This document shows positions 14,858-23,621 of a stretch of DNA of 46,362 nucleotides, piece after piece. The number at the start of each line of letters is the position of its first letter. Within the stretch, counting starts at the first letter, position 1. The stretch lies in NCBI GenBank assembly GCA_945949395.1, contig CAMFEK010000010.1, positions 1-46,362 of the forward strand. Reading direction: 5' to 3'. The translations under genes and the position numbers were made by a program. The notes below the pieces were generated by a model. It saw only the letters and a list, made by a program, of their open reading frames with translations, did not search any database and was not told the DNA's origin. The DNA is from an uncultured Clostridia bacterium (lineage in GTDB: Bacteria > Bacillota > Clostridia > Christensenellales > Borkfalkiaceae).

Positions 14858-17461
14858 ATGGCAAGAAACAATTACGACAACATTGAAAGAATCGGCGAAC
14901 TTTTGGGGGAAACGGGTATTCCCGCACTCCAGAAGAAGATCGGCGAAACCGAAAAGAAACTTTCGGAAATTTTGAAAAAGTTATCGGAAAAAGAAGCGGA
15001 AATCAAAGCGAAAAGAGCGGAGGAAGCCGCTCGGGCGGAAGAAGAAGCCAAAGCCGCTGCTCTTCAGGGCGAGAATAAGGCGGAAGAAAAGCCCGTAGAA
15101 GAAGTCAAGGCGGAAGAAAAGAAAGAGGAAGTAAAGGAAGTCGCGGAAGTAAAGGAAGAAAAACCTGCTCCCAAAATGTACAGCTATACCCCTCTTTCCG
15201 AAACGGAGCTTCCCCCCGTTCGCCCGCAAAGACCTTCTGAGGGCAGATCTCCCCGTCCTCAGGGGGAGAGAAACTATCCCGTAAGAACGGATAAAGACGG
15301 CAGACCCGCCTATAACCGTCCGCAGGGAGACAGACCCTATCCTCCCAGAACGGATAGAGACGGCAAGCCTTTGCCTCCCCGTCCGCAGGGCAATCGTCCC
15401 TTCGACAGAGAGGGCAAACCCGGCTTTGCGCCTCGCCCGCAGGCACCCCGTCCGCAGGGCGGTTTCGGCATGGGCGCCATCGCCTCCGACGCCATCATTC
15501 CCAAGGAAAACAAAAATTTCGGCGCGGACAAAAAGAAAAAGACCTTTGAAAAGACCTTCGTGGAAAAGAAACCCATGAATAAGCGCGCCATGCTCAAGGC
15601 GGAAGGTCTCGACGTGGACGACTTTGATGAGGATAAGACGGGCTACAGAAAGGCGAGAAACGGCAAGAAGGAAAAGAAGACCATCGAAGCCGTCAAGATC
15701 GAATACGCGGTCGTCACCAGCAAGGATATCCCCATCAAGGTGCTCTCCGAAAAGCTGGGCATCGGCGCCGTCGCCATCATCAAAAAGCTCATGCTCGCCG
15801 GCATCATGGATAAGACGGTAAACGACTCCATCGATTACGATATCGCCTTCGAGATCGCCGACAGCCTCGGCATCACGCTCGACTATAAGCCCGAAAAGAC
15901 GGCGGAAGACATTCTTTCCGAAACGCACGACGCCAAAGAGGACAACGCGGAAAACCTCCTCCCCCGCGCTCCCGTCGTCACCGTCATGGGTCACGTCGAC
16001 CACGGCAAAACCTCCCTTTTGGATAAGATCAGAAGCACGAACGTCACCTCCGGCGAAGCCGGCGGCATCACGCAGAGCATCGGCGCCTATACGGTCACCG
16101 CGGGCGGCAAGCAGATCACCTTTATCGATACGCCCGGTCACGCCGCCTTCACCGCCATGCGCGCAAGGGGCGCCAAGGTCACCGATATCGTCATTTTGGT
16201 CGTAGCCGCCGACGACGGCATCATGCCGCAGACGGTGGAAGCCATCAACCACGCAAAAGCTGCAAACGTGCCCATCATCGTGGCAATGAACAAGATCGAT
16301 AAACCCAACATCAATCCCGACAGAGTCAAGCAGGGATTGTTGGAGCAGAACCTCGTGCCCGAGGAATGGGGCGGCGACACCATCATTTGCCCCGTATCCG
16401 CCAAGACGGGCGAGGGTATCCCCGAACTTTTGGAAAACGTCAACCTCGTCGCCGAAATGCAGGAGCTCAAGGCGAACCCCAACCGCATGGCGAAGGGCAC
16501 CATCATCGAAGCCAAGCTCGACAAGGGCAAGGGCCCCGTCGCGTCCGTCATCATTCAGAACGGTACGCTCCGCACGGGCGATAACATCATTTCCGGTACT
16601 ACCATGGGCAGAGTCCGCGCCATGTTCGACGATAAGAACCGCTCCGTGAAGGAGGCGGGTCCCTCCATGGCGGTCAACGTGCTCGGTTTGGAAGAAGTTC
16701 CTGCCTCGGGCGATTCCATCTTCGCCGTGGAGCAAGCCCTCATGAAGCAGGTTTTGGAAGAGAGAGAGACGCTGAGAAGAGAGCAGATGATCAAGGAACA
16801 GAGCAAGGTCACGCTCGACGACGTGTTCGCGCAGGTTGCCGAGGGCAAGATGAAGACTTTGAACCTCATCGTGAAAGCGGACGTTCAGGGCAGCGTGGAG
16901 GCGATCAACGCGTCTTTGGTCAAACTCTCCAACGAAGAAGTCAACGTCAAGGTCATTCATGCGGCGGCGGGCGCCATCACCGAGAGCGACGTCATGCTCG
17001 CCGACAGCGCGAACGCCATCATCATCGGCTTCAATGTCCGTCCCGATACCAAGGCGAAGGCGCTTGCCGAGAGCAGCAAGGTCGACGTGAGAATGTACCG
17101 CATCATCTACGAATTGCTCGACGATATCGAGGCGGCCTTAAAGGGTATGCTTTCGCCCAAGATTCAGGAAATCTATATGGGCAAGTGCGAAGTGCGTCAG
17201 ACCTTCAATATCACGGGCGTCGGCGTGGTTGCCGGTTGCTACGTGACGGAAGGCAAGATCGTTCGCGGCGGAAAGCTCAGAATTTATCGCGACAACATCA
17301 TGATCGTCGAGGGCAACGTAAAGACGTTAAAGCGCTTTAAGGACGAAGTGAAGGAAGTTTCCTACGGCTTTGAATGCGGCTGCGCCATCGACGGATTCGA
17401 TAAGATCCAGATCGGCGACGTCATCGAATGTTACACCGTTCAAGAGGTGCCGCAAGCATGA
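14858..17461 (+). CDS. infB: Translation initiation factor IF-2
   Basis: 867 aa. A charged Lys/Glu/Ala-rich helical region covers about 15-110. A Pro/Arg/Gly-rich low-complexity region (about 118-210) is built of degenerate units beginning RPQG and containing R-T-D-x-D-G. The IF2 N-terminal fold follows at about 285-340. The G domain starts with G1 GHVDHGKT at 378-385, then DTPGHAAF and NKID. Beta-barrel domain II, domain III and the fMet-tRNA-binding C-terminal barrel complete it. IF-2 places initiator tRNA on the ribosome. SD AGGAAAAGGA precedes the ATG. Confidence 0.97.
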   Translation: MARNNYDNIERIGELLGETGIPALQKKIGETEKKLSEILKKLSEKEAEIKAKRAEEAARAEEEAKAAALQGENKAEEKPVEEVKAEEKKEEVKEVAEVKEEKPAPKMYSYTPLSETELPPVRPQRPSEGRSPRPQGERNYPVRTDKDGRPAYNRPQGDRPYPPRTDRDGKPLPPRPQGNRPFDREGKPGFAPRPQAPRPQGGFGMGAIASDAIIPKENKNFGADKKKKTFEKTFVEKKPMNKRAMLKAEGLDVDDFDEDKTGYRKARNGKKEKKTIEAVKIEYAVVTSKDIPIKVLSEKLGIGAVAIIKKLMLAGIMDKTVNDSIDYDIAFEIADSLGITLDYKPEKTAEDILSETHDAKEDNAENLLPRAPVVTVMGHVDHGKTSLLDKIRSTNVTSGEAGGITQSIGAYTVTAGGKQITFIDTPGHAAFTAMRARGAKVTDIVILVVAADDGIMPQTVEAINHAKAANVPIIVAMNKIDKPNINPDRVKQGLLEQNLVPEEWGGDTIICPVSAKTGEGIPELLENVNLVAEMQELKANPNRMAKGTIIEAKLDKGKGPVASVIIQNGTLRTGDNIISGTTMGRVRAMFDDKNRSVKEAGPSMAVNVLGLEEVPASGDSIFAVEQALMKQVLEERETLRREQMIKEQSKVTLDDVFAQVAEGKMKTLNLIVKADVQGSVEAINASLVKLSNEEVNVKVIHAAAGAITESDVMLADSANAIIIGFNVRPDTKAKALAESSKVDVRMYRIIYELLDDIEAALKGMLSPKIQEIYMGKCEVRQTFNITGVGVVAGCYVTEGKIVRGGKLRIYRDNIMIVEGNVKTLKRFKDEVKEVSYGFECGCAIDGFDKIQIGDVIECYTVQEVPQA

Positions 17462-17862
17462 AAGTATCCCGCACTTCCCGTTTAGACAGCGAATTTCAAA
17501 AGGAGATCTCTCAAATCATCTCGAAAGAGCTGAAAAACAGAGTCCCTTCCCTGTCCGCGATCATCTCCGTCACCGAAGTGTCCGTAGCACCCGATTTGAA
17601 AACCGCCAAGGTGTACGTCAGCATTTACGATACGGACGCCGTCAGAAAAAACAACAGCTATCAAGCCCTTTCGGAAAACGCTTCGTTTATCCGCCATCTG
17701 CTCTCGCAGAGAATGCGCATGCGCACCGTTCCCGTGCTGACCTTCCTTTGGGACGGCAGCATGGAATACGGCTCCAAGATCGATAAAATTTTGAATCAGG
17801 TTCAAAAGGATCTCGACAGAGCGCAGGCGGAACGGGGCTTAGAAGAAAACAACGAGGACTAA
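17458..17862 (+). CDS. rbfA: Ribosome-binding factor RbfA
   Basis: 134 aa, usual for Gram-positive RbfA. The ATG at 17458 overlaps the infB stop (ATGA) and gives the standard N terminus with RTSRLDSEFQKEISQII; earlier in-frame codons lie inside infB. The KH-like fold pattern includes ISVTEVSVAPDLKTAKVYVS and the C-terminal RTVPVLTFLWDGSMEYG. It helps mature the 16S rRNA 5' end in the 30S subunit. The neighbouring nrnA start is 2 bases after its stop. Confidence 0.96.
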   Translation: MKVSRTSRLDSEFQKEISQIISKELKNRVPSLSAIISVTEVSVAPDLKTAKVYVSIYDTDAVRKNNSYQALSENASFIRHLLSQRMRMRTVPVLTFLWDGSMEYGSKIDKILNQVQKDLDRAQAERGLEENNED

Positions 17863-17864
17863 TC

Positions 17865-18824
17865 ATGCAGACCTTATCGGAAATTGCAGAAATCATCAAA
17901 ACAGCAAAGAGTGTCGTCATCTTCACCCATGCTCGCCCCGACGGCGACGCAATCGGGAGTGCCATGTCACTCTTTTTTGCTTGCCGACAGCTCGGTATCC
18001 CCTGCGAGGCGGTTGACGAGGGCGACGTTCCCGAACGATTCTTCTTTTTGGACGGCGTAACGGAAATGAAAAAGAAACCCACGCTCGACGCGCAGGTGTA
18101 CGTTTGCGTGGATTGCGCCGACGAATTCCGTCTGGGCGAACTCACGGATACCTATCTTTCGGGCAAGAAGAAAATCACGGTCAATATCGACCATCATATC
18201 TCGAACACTAAGTTCGCCAAAAACAACTACGTATTCGGCTGTTCCGCCAACTGTGAAAACATGACCGAGCTGTTGCGTCTCATGGGGATCGAATTCACCA
18301 AGCAGATTGCGAACTTTCTCATGTTGGGGCTCGTTACGGATTCCGATAGATTCTCCCATAGCGACGTAAACGGGCGCACCTTTTCCGCGGCGGCGTTTCT
18401 TTCCGAACACGGCGCGAACATGGACGAGATCACCTATCATCTCTTCAACAAACAGAAAAAGCGCCGCGCGCTCCTGTACGGGCACACCATGGATCGTATC
18501 CGATTCGCCTTAAACGATCGGCTCGCCATGATCGTCGTGACCCGTGAAGATTTGGCAAAATTCGACGCGCGGCAGGAGGATACCGAGGGATTCGTCAATT
18601 TCCCGCTCTCTATCGATACGGTGGAGGTCTCCCTGGCGTTTTTGGAAAGCAAAAAGGGACAGTATAAGGTTTCCCTCCGCTCCAAGGGCAAAGCCAACGT
18701 CAACGCCATCGCCTCCGTTTACGGCGGCGGCGGGCATATTCTCGCCAGCGGCTGTATGATGTTCGGGGATATCGAGGAGATTATCGATCGGATTTCTTAT
18801 ACGGTATCTCAATATCTTGATTGA
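17865..18824 (+). CDS. nrnA: DHH/DHHA1 phosphoesterase, NrnA type
   Basis: 319 aa. Metal-binding motifs are H22, D26 and D28 (HARPDGD), the DHH triad D109-H110-H111 in NIDHHISNT, and a C-terminal DHHA1 domain with the substrate motif GGGGH at 287-291. NrnA enzymes degrade short oligoribonucleotides and dephosphorylate pAp. Position between rbfA and truB is standard in Bacillota. GAGGA precedes the ATG. No clear terminator follows; instead comes a 449-bp repeat-rich gap. Confidence 0.93.
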   Translation: MQTLSEIAEIIKTAKSVVIFTHARPDGDAIGSAMSLFFACRQLGIPCEAVDEGDVPERFFFLDGVTEMKKKPTLDAQVYVCVDCADEFRLGELTDTYLSGKKKITVNIDHHISNTKFAKNNYVFGCSANCENMTELLRLMGIEFTKQIANFLMLGLVTDSDRFSHSDVNGRTFSAAAFLSEHGANMDEITYHLFNKQKKRRALLYGHTMDRIRFALNDRLAMIVVTREDLAKFDARQEDTEGFVNFPLSIDTVEVSLAFLESKKGQYKVSLRSKGKANVNAIASVYGGGGHILASGCMMFGDIEEIIDRISYTVSQYLD

Positions 18825-18885
18825 GTTCGTCTTTTTTCGCGGTTTTGGGTCGCATTCATCTCGTAATACGTCGTCATCCTTACGT

Positions 18886-18928
18886 TTTTCCTCGGTCACT
18901 TACAATTTAGTAAGCTCCCGTCGGAAAA
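18886..18928. repeat. Palindromic repeat hairpin, copy 1
   Basis: TTTTCC pairs with GGAAAA, CGG with CCG, and CTTAC (18899-18903) with GTAAG (18910-18914), around a 6-base loop AATTTA. Copy 2 lies exactly 89 bases downstream and keeps the pairing with a changed base pair. Confidence 0.75.
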
Positions 18929-18974
18929 TCCTTTTGAGTTCATCTTTTTCCGCAATACATTGTCGTCTTTGCGT

Positions 18975-19017
18975 TTTTCCTCGGTCACTTGCGTTTTAGC
19001 AAGCTCCCGTCGGAAAA
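18975..19017. repeat. Palindromic repeat hairpin, copy 2
   Basis: Same design as copy 1. The inner stem is CTTGC (18988-18992) with GCAAG (18999-19003): the A-T pair of copy 1 (18902/18911) has become G-C (18991/19000), a compensatory double change that argues for a selected structure. Confidence 0.75.
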
Positions 19018-19273
19018 GCCGCAGACTCCTCGTCTTGCGAAAAAATCCTTTCTCAAAATAAGGTAGCGCGCCCCGCGTTCTTCGAGCGACTGCTTTCCCA
19101 AAACGGGTTTGCATTTATTTTCGTCTTGCGAAAAAATACTTTCTCAAACGGGTTTATGTTCGTCTTTTTCCGCGGTTTTGGGTTGCATTCATTCCGGCTG
19201 CTTTCCCAAAACGTGTTGATATGCGTATTTGCCCAAATAATAAAAAAATGATGATTCGGAGGTCGGAAGTCGT

Positions 19274-20110
19274 ATGACGACAGGATTTATCAACGTCAAC
19301 AAGCCTTCGGGCGCGCCGTCTTCGGCGGCGGTCAACAAAATTAAAAAGCTGTTGCATACGCCCTGCGGGCACATGGGCACGCTCGATCCTTTAGCGAGCG
19401 GCGTACTTCCCGTCGGCGTGGGCAACGCCGCCCGCCTCTTCGATTATTTTCTTTCCAAGAAGAAGGTGTATCTCGCGGAGTTCACCTTCGGCGTCACGAG
19501 CGACACGCTCGACAGCGAAGGGCAGCTCGAATATAAGGGAGAGCGCCCTAAAAGAGAGGATATTCTCAAAGTCATTCCCTCCCTCATCGGGGAAGTCGAT
19601 CAGATTCCGCCCCGCTATTCGGCGAAATGCGTCAACGGCAAGCGCGGCTATCAGCTCGCGCGGGAGGGCAAGGAGTTTACGCTCGCCCCCAAACGCGTTC
19701 TCATCGAGAGCATTTCTCTCTGCGAGGAAAAGGGGGAGGGCAGGTTTACCTTTGAGATCGTCTGCGGCGGCGGCACCTACATTCGTTCCATCGCACGGGA
19801 CATGGGGGAGAAAATGGGGACTTTTGCGATCATGAGCGCCTTACGGCGAACGCAGAGCGGCGTTTTTACCATCGAAAATTCCGTGCCGCAAAACAACCTT
19901 ACGGAAGAGAATATCGAGAGCTTTCTCATTCCCACGGACAGCGTCCTGCCGTACCCGACCTTGGAATGGAATAATTTTCACATCTTTCACGGACTTCCCG
20001 TCAAGAGCAAGCAAGCGGACGGGCTATACAAAGTATACGACGATAACGGCTTTTACGGCATCGCGGAAGTGAAGAGCGGACAAGCCGTCATGAAAACGAA
20101 ATTATGTTAG
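19274..20110 (+). CDS. truB: tRNA pseudouridine(55) synthase TruB
   Basis: 278 aa. The catalytic aspartate is D38 in GHMGTLDPLASGVLP, and the family motifs YLAEFTFGVTSDTLD, PPRYSAKCVNGKRGY and GTYIRSIARDMG follow in order. It makes the T-loop pseudouridine of tRNAs. The C-terminal part (from about 225) is short, as in many Clostridia. CGGAGG lies upstream of the ATG. Its stop overlaps ribF by seven bases. It is separated from its usual operon partner nrnA by the repeat mosaic. Confidence 0.96.
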   Translation: MTTGFINVNKPSGAPSSAAVNKIKKLLHTPCGHMGTLDPLASGVLPVGVGNAARLFDYFLSKKKVYLAEFTFGVTSDTLDSEGQLEYKGERPKREDILKVIPSLIGEVDQIPPRYSAKCVNGKRGYQLAREGKEFTLAPKRVLIESISLCEEKGEGRFTFEIVCGGGTYIRSIARDMGEKMGTFAIMSALRRTQSGVFTIENSVPQNNLTEENIESFLIPTDSVLPYPTLEWNNFHIFHGLPVKSKQADGLYKVYDDNGFYGIAEVKSGQAVMKTKLC

Positions 20111-20976
20111 TAAAATATACGCTTACCGATTATCAATTCAGTTCGACGCCCTGCGTTTTTCTGCTCGGGGGGTTCGACGGCATTCATATCGGGCATCAAA
20201 AATTGATCGACAAGGCAAAGAGTTTTTCTCTCCCCGTCGGCATCATGACCATTCGCGGGGGCAAGGGAGAAAGTCTCTTTACGCAGGAGGAGAGGGAAGA
20301 GATATTCGAACGTGCGGGCATCGATTTCGTGCTCGAATCGGATTTTACCGAATCCTTCAAAAATCTCTCCGCCGAGGACTTCCTGTCCCTCGTCACGGAA
20401 AAATTTTTCGTGGCGGCGTTCGTGTGCGGAAAGGATTTCCGTTTCGGCAAGGGCGCTTCGGGTACGCCCGACTTCATTCGGGAAAAAACGGGGCTCCCCG
20501 TGTTCGATATCGATATCTCCTGCGACGAGCATGGCAACAAGATCGGCACGAGGTCGCTCAAACAGCTTTTGCGGGAGGGCGAGGTGGAAAGGGCGAACGC
20601 GCTGCTCGTGAGCAAATTCCGCGTTTCGGGCGAAGTGTTGCACGGCAGGCATATCGGCAGAACGTATGGATTCCCCACGGCGAACATCGTGTACCCCGTC
20701 GGCAAGACCTTCGTAAAAGAGGCGGTGTACGCCGTCACGGTCGAGGCGGAGGGAAGGATCTTTCGCGGCATCGCCAACTATGGCAGGTGCCCCACTTTCG
20801 AGGTGGAATACAAACTTCTCGAAACCTATCTCGACGGCTTTTCGGGCGATCTATACGGCAAAAAGATAACCGTTTACTTCGATTTTAAGATCCGCGACAT
20901 CCAAAAGTTTTCGTCCGCGGAGGAGTTGAAAGAACAGCTCCAAAAAGATATACTTGCGATAAGGAGTGAAAGATGA
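20104..20976 (+). CDS. ribF: Bifunctional riboflavin kinase/FAD synthetase RibF
   Basis: 290 aa. An N-terminal nucleotidyltransferase domain has the GGFDGIHIGH motif at 22-31. A C-terminal riboflavin-kinase domain (about 165-285) has GRTYGFPTANI at about 186-196 and the late GIANYGRCPTF block. It phosphorylates riboflavin to FMN and adenylates FMN to FAD. The first glycine-rich loop reads LGGFDG where many homologues have xGxFDG. It overlaps truB and the next gene, so all three are coupled. Confidence 0.94.
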   Translation: MLVKYTLTDYQFSSTPCVFLLGGFDGIHIGHQKLIDKAKSFSLPVGIMTIRGGKGESLFTQEEREEIFERAGIDFVLESDFTESFKNLSAEDFLSLVTEKFFVAAFVCGKDFRFGKGASGTPDFIREKTGLPVFDIDISCDEHGNKIGTRSLKQLLREGEVERANALLVSKFRVSGEVLHGRHIGRTYGFPTANIVYPVGKTFVKEAVYAVTVEAEGRIFRGIANYGRCPTFEVEYKLLETYLDGFSGDLYGKKITVYFDFKIRDIQKFSSAEELKEQLQKDILAIRSER

Positions 20977-21821
20977 TCAAATTCGGTCCCAGCGGCAACA
21001 GCCAAAGTTTTTACGACGAGGGCAACGACGGCACGGAGCAAGCCGCCCTCTTTTGCAAGAAGAGAGCGCTCGATTGCTTTGAATATTCCTTCGGCAGGGG
21101 CGTGAGAATGTCCGACGCGAAAGCGGTAGCAATCGCAGACGCCTTCCGAAAAGAGGACGTGGAGATTTCCGTCCACGCGCCCTACTTCATCAATTTCGCA
21201 AACCCCGATGAGGAAATGGCGTTAAAATCCTTCGGCTACGTACTCGACAGCGCGAAGATGCTTTTCAAAATGGGGGGCAACCGTTTGGTGTTCCACCCCG
21301 CCACCGAGGGAAAGCTTTCCCGTGCGGAGGCGGTAGCGCTCACGGCGGACAGGTTAAAGCGCCTGCGCGATCTCATTTACGAGAACGGCATGCAGGATAT
21401 TAAGTATTGCCCCGAGACGATGGGCAAGCTCGCCCAAATCGGCACGGTGGAGGAGGTCACTTCCTTTTGCCTCATCGATCCCTGTTTTACGCCCTGCGTG
21501 GATTTCGGTCACGTCAACGCCCGCGAAAGAGGGTCTCTCAAGACGGTGACCGACTATAAAATTCGCCTCGAATATATGTTGGAAAAGCTCGGATACGAGC
21601 GAATGAAGCACTTTCACGTGCATTTTTCCAAGATCATGTACTCGGCGAAGGGAGAAGTCAAGCACCTCACGTTCGAGGATACCCTCTACGGTCCCGAGTT
21701 CGAGCCGCTCGCCGTCGCCCTCAAGGATTTGAAGTTAGAGCCTTATATCGTCAGCGAATCTGCGGGCACGCAGGCGGAAGATGCCGCGGAAATGAAGAGA
21801 ATTTATCAATCGATATCATAA
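20973..21821 (+). CDS. nfo: Endonuclease IV-family AP endonuclease
   Basis: 282 aa, matching endonuclease IV. The TIM-barrel zinc-site residues appear in order: ISVHAPYF, LVFHPA, CPETMG (Glu), CVDFGHVNAR (Asp, His), HVHFSK and VSESAG (Glu). Endonuclease IV cuts DNA 5' to abasic sites in base-excision repair. Its start overlaps the ribF stop (ATGA), so it is the last gene of the truB-ribF unit. Confidence 0.88.
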   Translation: MIKFGPSGNSQSFYDEGNDGTEQAALFCKKRALDCFEYSFGRGVRMSDAKAVAIADAFRKEDVEISVHAPYFINFANPDEEMALKSFGYVLDSAKMLFKMGGNRLVFHPATEGKLSRAEAVALTADRLKRLRDLIYENGMQDIKYCPETMGKLAQIGTVEEVTSFCLIDPCFTPCVDFGHVNARERGSLKTVTDYKIRLEYMLEKLGYERMKHFHVHFSKIMYSAKGEVKHLTFEDTLYGPEFEPLAVALKDLKLEPYIVSESAGTQAEDAAEMKRIYQSIS

Positions 21822-21837
21822 AATACGGCAATTCCTA

Positions 21838-21866
21838 TTGACTTCGCAAAAAAAATTTGTTAAAAT
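21838..21866 (+). promoter_or_regulatory. Sigma-A-type promoter of the M24 peptidase gene
   Basis: TTGACT (21838-21843) and TAAAAT (21861-21866), 17-bp spacer. Confidence 0.75.
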
Positions 21867-21887
21867 AATGGTTAAGAGGATATCTTT

Positions 21888-22946
21888 ATGATTGAAACGA
21901 ATGGAAAAAAATTATTCGACGCCGTCGGCGCGGAAGCCATCTATACCACGAACGATATTTTAAGACGGTATATCACCGGCTTTTATGCAGAGGACGGGTT
22001 CGTCATCATCGACAAAGAGGGCACGAGAATGTACACCGACTCCCGTTATACGGAGGAGGCGGTCAAGGCGCTCAAGGGCACCGACGTACAGGTGATCGAG
22101 GCGGACAGAAACGCTACGGCGGAAAGTTTGCTCAAAAACTATCAATCCGTTGCCGTTCCTTTCGAATATATGTCTTACCCTGCCGTCAAGAAATTGCAGG
22201 AGATGGGCTTGAACCTCGTAGACGACGTGGAGCAGTTCAGAAACTGCATGATGATCAAAAATCAGAGCGAGATCGACGCCATTCAGAAGGCTTGCACCAT
22301 CGCGGAGGACGCATTCAATCTGCTCCTGCCCGAAATCAAGGAGGGCATGACGGAAACGGAGGTCGCGGCGCTGCTCGAATATAACATGAGAAAGCTCGGC
22401 GCTTACAGCACTTCCTTCGATACCATCGTGGGTTTCGGCGCGAACGCGTCCGTTCCCCATCACGTGACGGATAACACCGCCTTAAAATTCGGCGACGAGA
22501 TTTTGATCGACTTCGGCTGCAAGGTGGACGGCTACTGCTCGGATATCACGAGAACTTTCCTCTTCGGCGACGATAAAAAGCATCAAAAATTCAAGGATTA
22601 CTACGCGCACGTGCTTGCGGCGCACAACCTCGTGCAGGAAAAATTCCACGCGGGCATGCAGGCAAAGCAAGCAGACCTTTTGGCGAGAGAGTATCTCGAT
22701 TCCGTCGGGCTCGGCAAGTACTTCACCCATTCTTTGGGCCACGGCGTAGGTCTCAACATTCACGAAAACCCCTTCGTGAACAAGCGCAGCGAGGTGATCA
22801 TGCAAAACGGCATGGTCTTCACCGACGAACCCGGCGTCTACTTTGCCGGCGAGCTGGGCATCCGCATCGAGGATTCCGTCATGCTCAAGGACGGCGACGT
22901 GAAGAGCTTTATGGCTAAGACAAACAAGGATCTCGTTATCCTTTAA
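21888..22946 (+). CDS. M24-family Xaa-Pro aminopeptidase
   Basis: 352 aa. A creatinase-type N-terminal domain (about 1-125) precedes the pita-bread catalytic domain. The two-metal site residues are visible in order: two Asp in IDFGCKVDGYCSDITRTF, His in HSLGHGVGLNIHE, Glu in TDEPGVY and Glu in RIEDSV. These enzymes remove an N-terminal residue before proline. The location just before efp is common in Bacillota. SD AAGAGGA precedes the ATG. Confidence 0.92.
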   Translation: MIETNGKKLFDAVGAEAIYTTNDILRRYITGFYAEDGFVIIDKEGTRMYTDSRYTEEAVKALKGTDVQVIEADRNATAESLLKNYQSVAVPFEYMSYPAVKKLQEMGLNLVDDVEQFRNCMMIKNQSEIDAIQKACTIAEDAFNLLLPEIKEGMTETEVAALLEYNMRKLGAYSTSFDTIVGFGANASVPHHVTDNTALKFGDEILIDFGCKVDGYCSDITRTFLFGDDKKHQKFKDYYAHVLAAHNLVQEKFHAGMQAKQADLLAREYLDSVGLGKYFTHSLGHGVGLNIHENPFVNKRSEVIMQNGMVFTDEPGVYFAGELGIRIEDSVMLKDGDVKSFMAKTNKDLVIL

Positions 22947-22993
22947 TTGTAAATAGAGTAAATTAGAAATTTTATTAGGAGATTATTGATATT

Positions 22994-23560
22994 ATGGGAC
23001 AGATTTTAGCAGGTGAAATCAGAAAGGGCGTTACGTTCGAGTACAACGGCAAGGGCGTTTACGTGGTAACCGACTTCCAGCACGTAAAACCCGGCAAGGG
23101 CGCCGCGTTCGTAAGAACTACGTTGAAGAACGTCAAGACCGGACAGGTTTTATCCGACCAGACCTTCAACCCCACCACAAAGCTCGAAACCGTTGACGTG
23201 GAGACCAAGAAGATGACGTATTCCTACTTCGACGGCGAATTCTACGTATTCATGGACGACGAATACAACCAGACCATGCTCACCTTCGATCAGTGCGAGG
23301 ACGCTTTGAAGTATATCAAGGAAAACGATATGGTCACCGTTCGTTTCCTCTACGGCGAAGCCTTCTCCGTAGAGCCTGAAAACTTCGTGGAACTCAAGGT
23401 TATCGAAGCGGAACCCGGCGTAAAGGGCAACACCGCAACCAACGCCATGAAGAACGCCAAGGTTGAGACGGGCGCCATCATTCAGGTTCCCATGTTCGTC
23501 AACGAGGGCGAAACCATTCGTATCGATACCCGTACCGGCGAATATATGTCCCGCGTATAA
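22994..23560 (+). CDS. efp: Elongation factor P
   Basis: 188 aa, three beta-barrel domains. The tip of domain I reads KPGKGAAFV, with K35 as the residue that is often modified in other bacteria. The C terminus [17 protein letters not shown] matches the family. EF-P relieves ribosome stalling at proline runs. TAGGAG lies 12 bases before the ATG. No EF-P-modifying gene is seen nearby. Confidence 0.97.
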   Translation: MGQILAGEIRKGVTFEYNGKGVYVVTDFQHVKPGKGAAFVRTTLKNVKTGQVLSDQTFNPTTKLETVDVETKKMTYSYFDGEFYVFMDDEYNQTMLTFDQCEDALKYIKENDMVTVRFLYGEAFSVEPENFVELKVIEAEPGVKGNTATNAMKNAKVETGAIIQVPMFVNEGETIRIDTRTGEYMSRV

Positions 23561-23583
23561 TCGGTAAAGAATTAAAAAGGAAA

Positions 23584-23615
23584 GAGGGGATAGAGGATTT
23601 CTATCCCCTCATTTT
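23584..23615 (+). terminator. Hairpin after efp, immediately before dtd
   Basis: An 11-bp perfect stem, GAGGGGATAGA (23584-23594) with TCTATCCCCTC (23600-23610), with a 5-base loop and ATTTTAT after it. It resembles a terminator with a weak T tract and ends 11 bases before the dtd start codon. Confidence 0.65.
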
Positions 23616-23621
23616 ATCATT

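Larger units (their letters stand above)
18825..19273. repeat. Non-coding mosaic of short repeats between nrnA and truB
   Basis: This 449-bp gap holds no credible gene and is largely made of repeated units. A 35-base unit at 18825-18859 recurs at 19158-19192 (33 of 35 identical), and its first 18 bases recur in part near 18935-18952. A 65-base unit at 18865-18929 recurs at 18954-19018 and contains a hairpin. A 27-base unit at 19031-19057 recurs at 19122-19148 (26 of 27). A 23-base stretch containing TGCTTTCCCAAAACG occurs near 19088 and 19196. All units are direct repeats in the same orientation. This looks like an intergenic repeat family; mobility or function is unknown. Confidence 0.8.

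Noticed and set aside
14981..16960. 659-codon open frame on the minus strand across infB
   Set aside because: It is antisense to the unambiguous IF-2 gene, has low-complexity His/Asp/Leu composition, no ribosome site and no domain; GC-rich codon bias on the plus strand leaves the opposite frame open.
18896..19114. Short minus-strand frames in the nrnA-truB gap encoding similar basic peptides
   Set aside because: The similarity comes from the DNA repeats themselves. The frames are short, interrupted and lack start signals, and the base-pair compensation favours structure over coding.
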